Shown: piece after piece, positions 56,461-57,079 of the stretch | Position numbering within the stretch: the first letter of the stretch is position 1 | How the letters are laid out: the number at the start of each line of letters is the position of its first letter | Origin: a virus | Length of the DNA stretch: 57,079 bases | Reading direction: 5' to 3' (one strand) | Virus record (IMG/VR): IMGVR_UViG_3300046007_011426 | Coordinates: 1-57,079 of that record | The notes under the pieces: generated by a model | Seen by the model: the letters and a program-made list of their open reading frames with translations, nothing else | Told to the model about the DNA's origin: nothing | Databases searched by the model: none | Translations under genes and position numbers: made by a program

Positions 56461-56957
56461 TGGATTATGAACAGGCCTGGGAGGCCATGAACAATCTAGA
56501 AATGTGTATTTCTAAAGTTTGTTCGGCCAGGGAAATCCTAGATTGTGCTATTGATAAATCAGTTGATGGAGAAAAAGCAAAGGCCGAAACTCTGATGTTG
56601 GCTGCTGATGAGTTTCTTCAGATGTTTATTAAAGAATTTGACGAAAAATTCAAGGTCGCCTGGAAAGAGGTGATTGTTAAACAGAAAGATGACATCGATT
56701 ATTTGGCGAATGATTTTCTAACAAGCAATTTCCCGAATGAAAATAAGCCAAAAACCTGGGTTCTTCCGGTAGAGGTCGATGGCCCATCCGGGGAATATGT
56801 CGTTAGTTTCCCTGATGATCTTTTAGAAGCCACAGGCCTAACCGAAGGAGACGAAATCGAATGGGTTGATAATGGCGATAGTTATTTTGTTTTTAAAAAA
56901 ACCACCACTTCGGAAACTGGCACACCCACTACACCAGAATCCTCGATTACCCCTTAA
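56460..56957 (+). CDS. Protein with AbrB/MazE-like C-terminal domain
   Basis: A 165-residue protein. Residues 1-95 form helices (QAWEAMNNLEMCISKVCSAR, ADEFLQMFIKEFDEKFKVAW). Residues about 100-150 have the swapped-hairpin AbrB pattern: WVLPVEVDGPSGEYVVSFPD, LLEATGLTEGDEIEWVDNGD and SYFVFKK. Such domains usually bind DNA as dimers, so a regulatory role is plausible but unproven. A Thr/Pro-rich tail follows. It is coupled to the previous gene by TAATG. Confidence 0.65.
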   Translation: MDYEQAWEAMNNLEMCISKVCSAREILDCAIDKSVDGEKAKAETLMLAADEFLQMFIKEFDEKFKVAWKEVIVKQKDDIDYLANDFLTSNFPNENKPKTWVLPVEVDGPSGEYVVSFPDDLLEATGLTEGDEIEWVDNGDSYFVFKKTTTSETGTPTTPESSITP

Positions 56958-56981
56958 ACTGTTGTTAGTTACCAGATTATT

Positions 56982-57079
56982 ATGCAACCACATCTCACAC
57001 TTCAAACTGCCGCCGCGTTTGAGCGCATCTACGATTCCCTTATGGGCAGGACCTCTGATGACTTTGAGGCCCTGACTCT
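56982..57079 (+). CDS. N-terminal start of an unidentified protein (3' truncated)
   Basis: ATG at 56982 opens a frame to the window edge: MQPHLTLQTAAAFERIYDSL then MGRTSDDFEALT. No ribosome site is evident, but the frame is open and the amino-acid usage is normal. A TATTAT lies immediately upstream. Too little is visible to assign a family. Confidence 0.45.
   Translation, partial: MQPHLTLQTAAAFERIYDSLMGRTSDDFEALT

Noticed and set aside
56954-56985. AAACTGTTG before the last, truncated gene as a tenth promoter element
   Set aside because: The core is changed (TTG for TCC), and the TATTAT is only about 21 bases from the motif start.
1-57079. tRNA genes
   Set aside because: No cloverleaf with a GGTTCRANYCC-type T arm was noticed while reading either strand. 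A dedicated tRNA search was not possible here, so absence is not proven.

Overview
The window is about 57 kb of AT-rich, densely packed phage DNA. It looks like a T4-like myovirus of marine cyanobacteria. The reasons are a T4-type replication/late-transcription block (PhoH-like ATPase, RecB-like nuclease, gp33, gp59, gp32), a T4-type baseplate block (gp53, gp48, gp4, a gp54/gp19-like tube protein, gp26, gp51-like, gp27, gp5), T4-type late boxes (ATAAATA/CTAAATA, usually followed by GT), and a small hub-cluster protein whose C-terminus matches the cyanobacterial CP12 signature. No psbA, hli or tRNA gene was seen, so the host assignment rests on gene families and not on photosynthesis genes. Both ends of the window cut through genes.

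Layout. (1) 1-6.1 kb, rightward: PhoH, exonuclease, gp33, gp59, then five tandem, translationally coupled genes made of about 26-residue leucine-rich-variant (LRV) repeats, then gp32 and a strong UUCG terminator. (2) 6.2-7.3 kb: a repeat-rich, GIY-YIG-like putative homing endonuclease, tail-to-tail with the next block. (3) 7.3-10.3 kb, leftward: gp53, gp48, an unknown virion-like protein and gp4. (4) 10.3-24.3 kb, rightward: tube protein, gp26, gp51-like, two large hub/tape-measure-like proteins (the second with SleB-like and M23 peptidoglycan hydrolase domains), gp27, CP12-like protein, gp5, spike-like and paired structural proteins, and small genes. (5) 24.3-45.1 kb: fibre proteins of 2116, 1736 and 1370 residues and two paralogous tip-like proteins. 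An intact IS605-type TnpB gene lies on the opposite strand between the two paralogs. (6) 45.3-57 kb: accessory genes. These are an SF2 helicase, an RNA-repair set (DraRnl-like RNA ligase, polynucleotide kinase, Pnkp-type metallophosphatase), an HNH endonuclease, many very small proteins including several one-helix membrane proteins, a PcfJ-like protein, a second metallophosphoesterase and an AbrB-like protein.

Regulation. Two signals separate the regions. Structural genes follow late boxes, including a palindromic pair of late boxes facing each other at 10306-10335. Many accessory genes instead follow a recurring element, AAACTGTCC/A, placed 38-39 nt upstream of a TAnnnT hexamer. I found nine such cases, all in front of non-structural genes. 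This looks like an uncharacterised early/middle promoter class.

The strongest candidates for new biology are the LRV array beside gp59/gp32, the AACTGTCC promoter class, the RNA-repair cassette and the TnpB locus.
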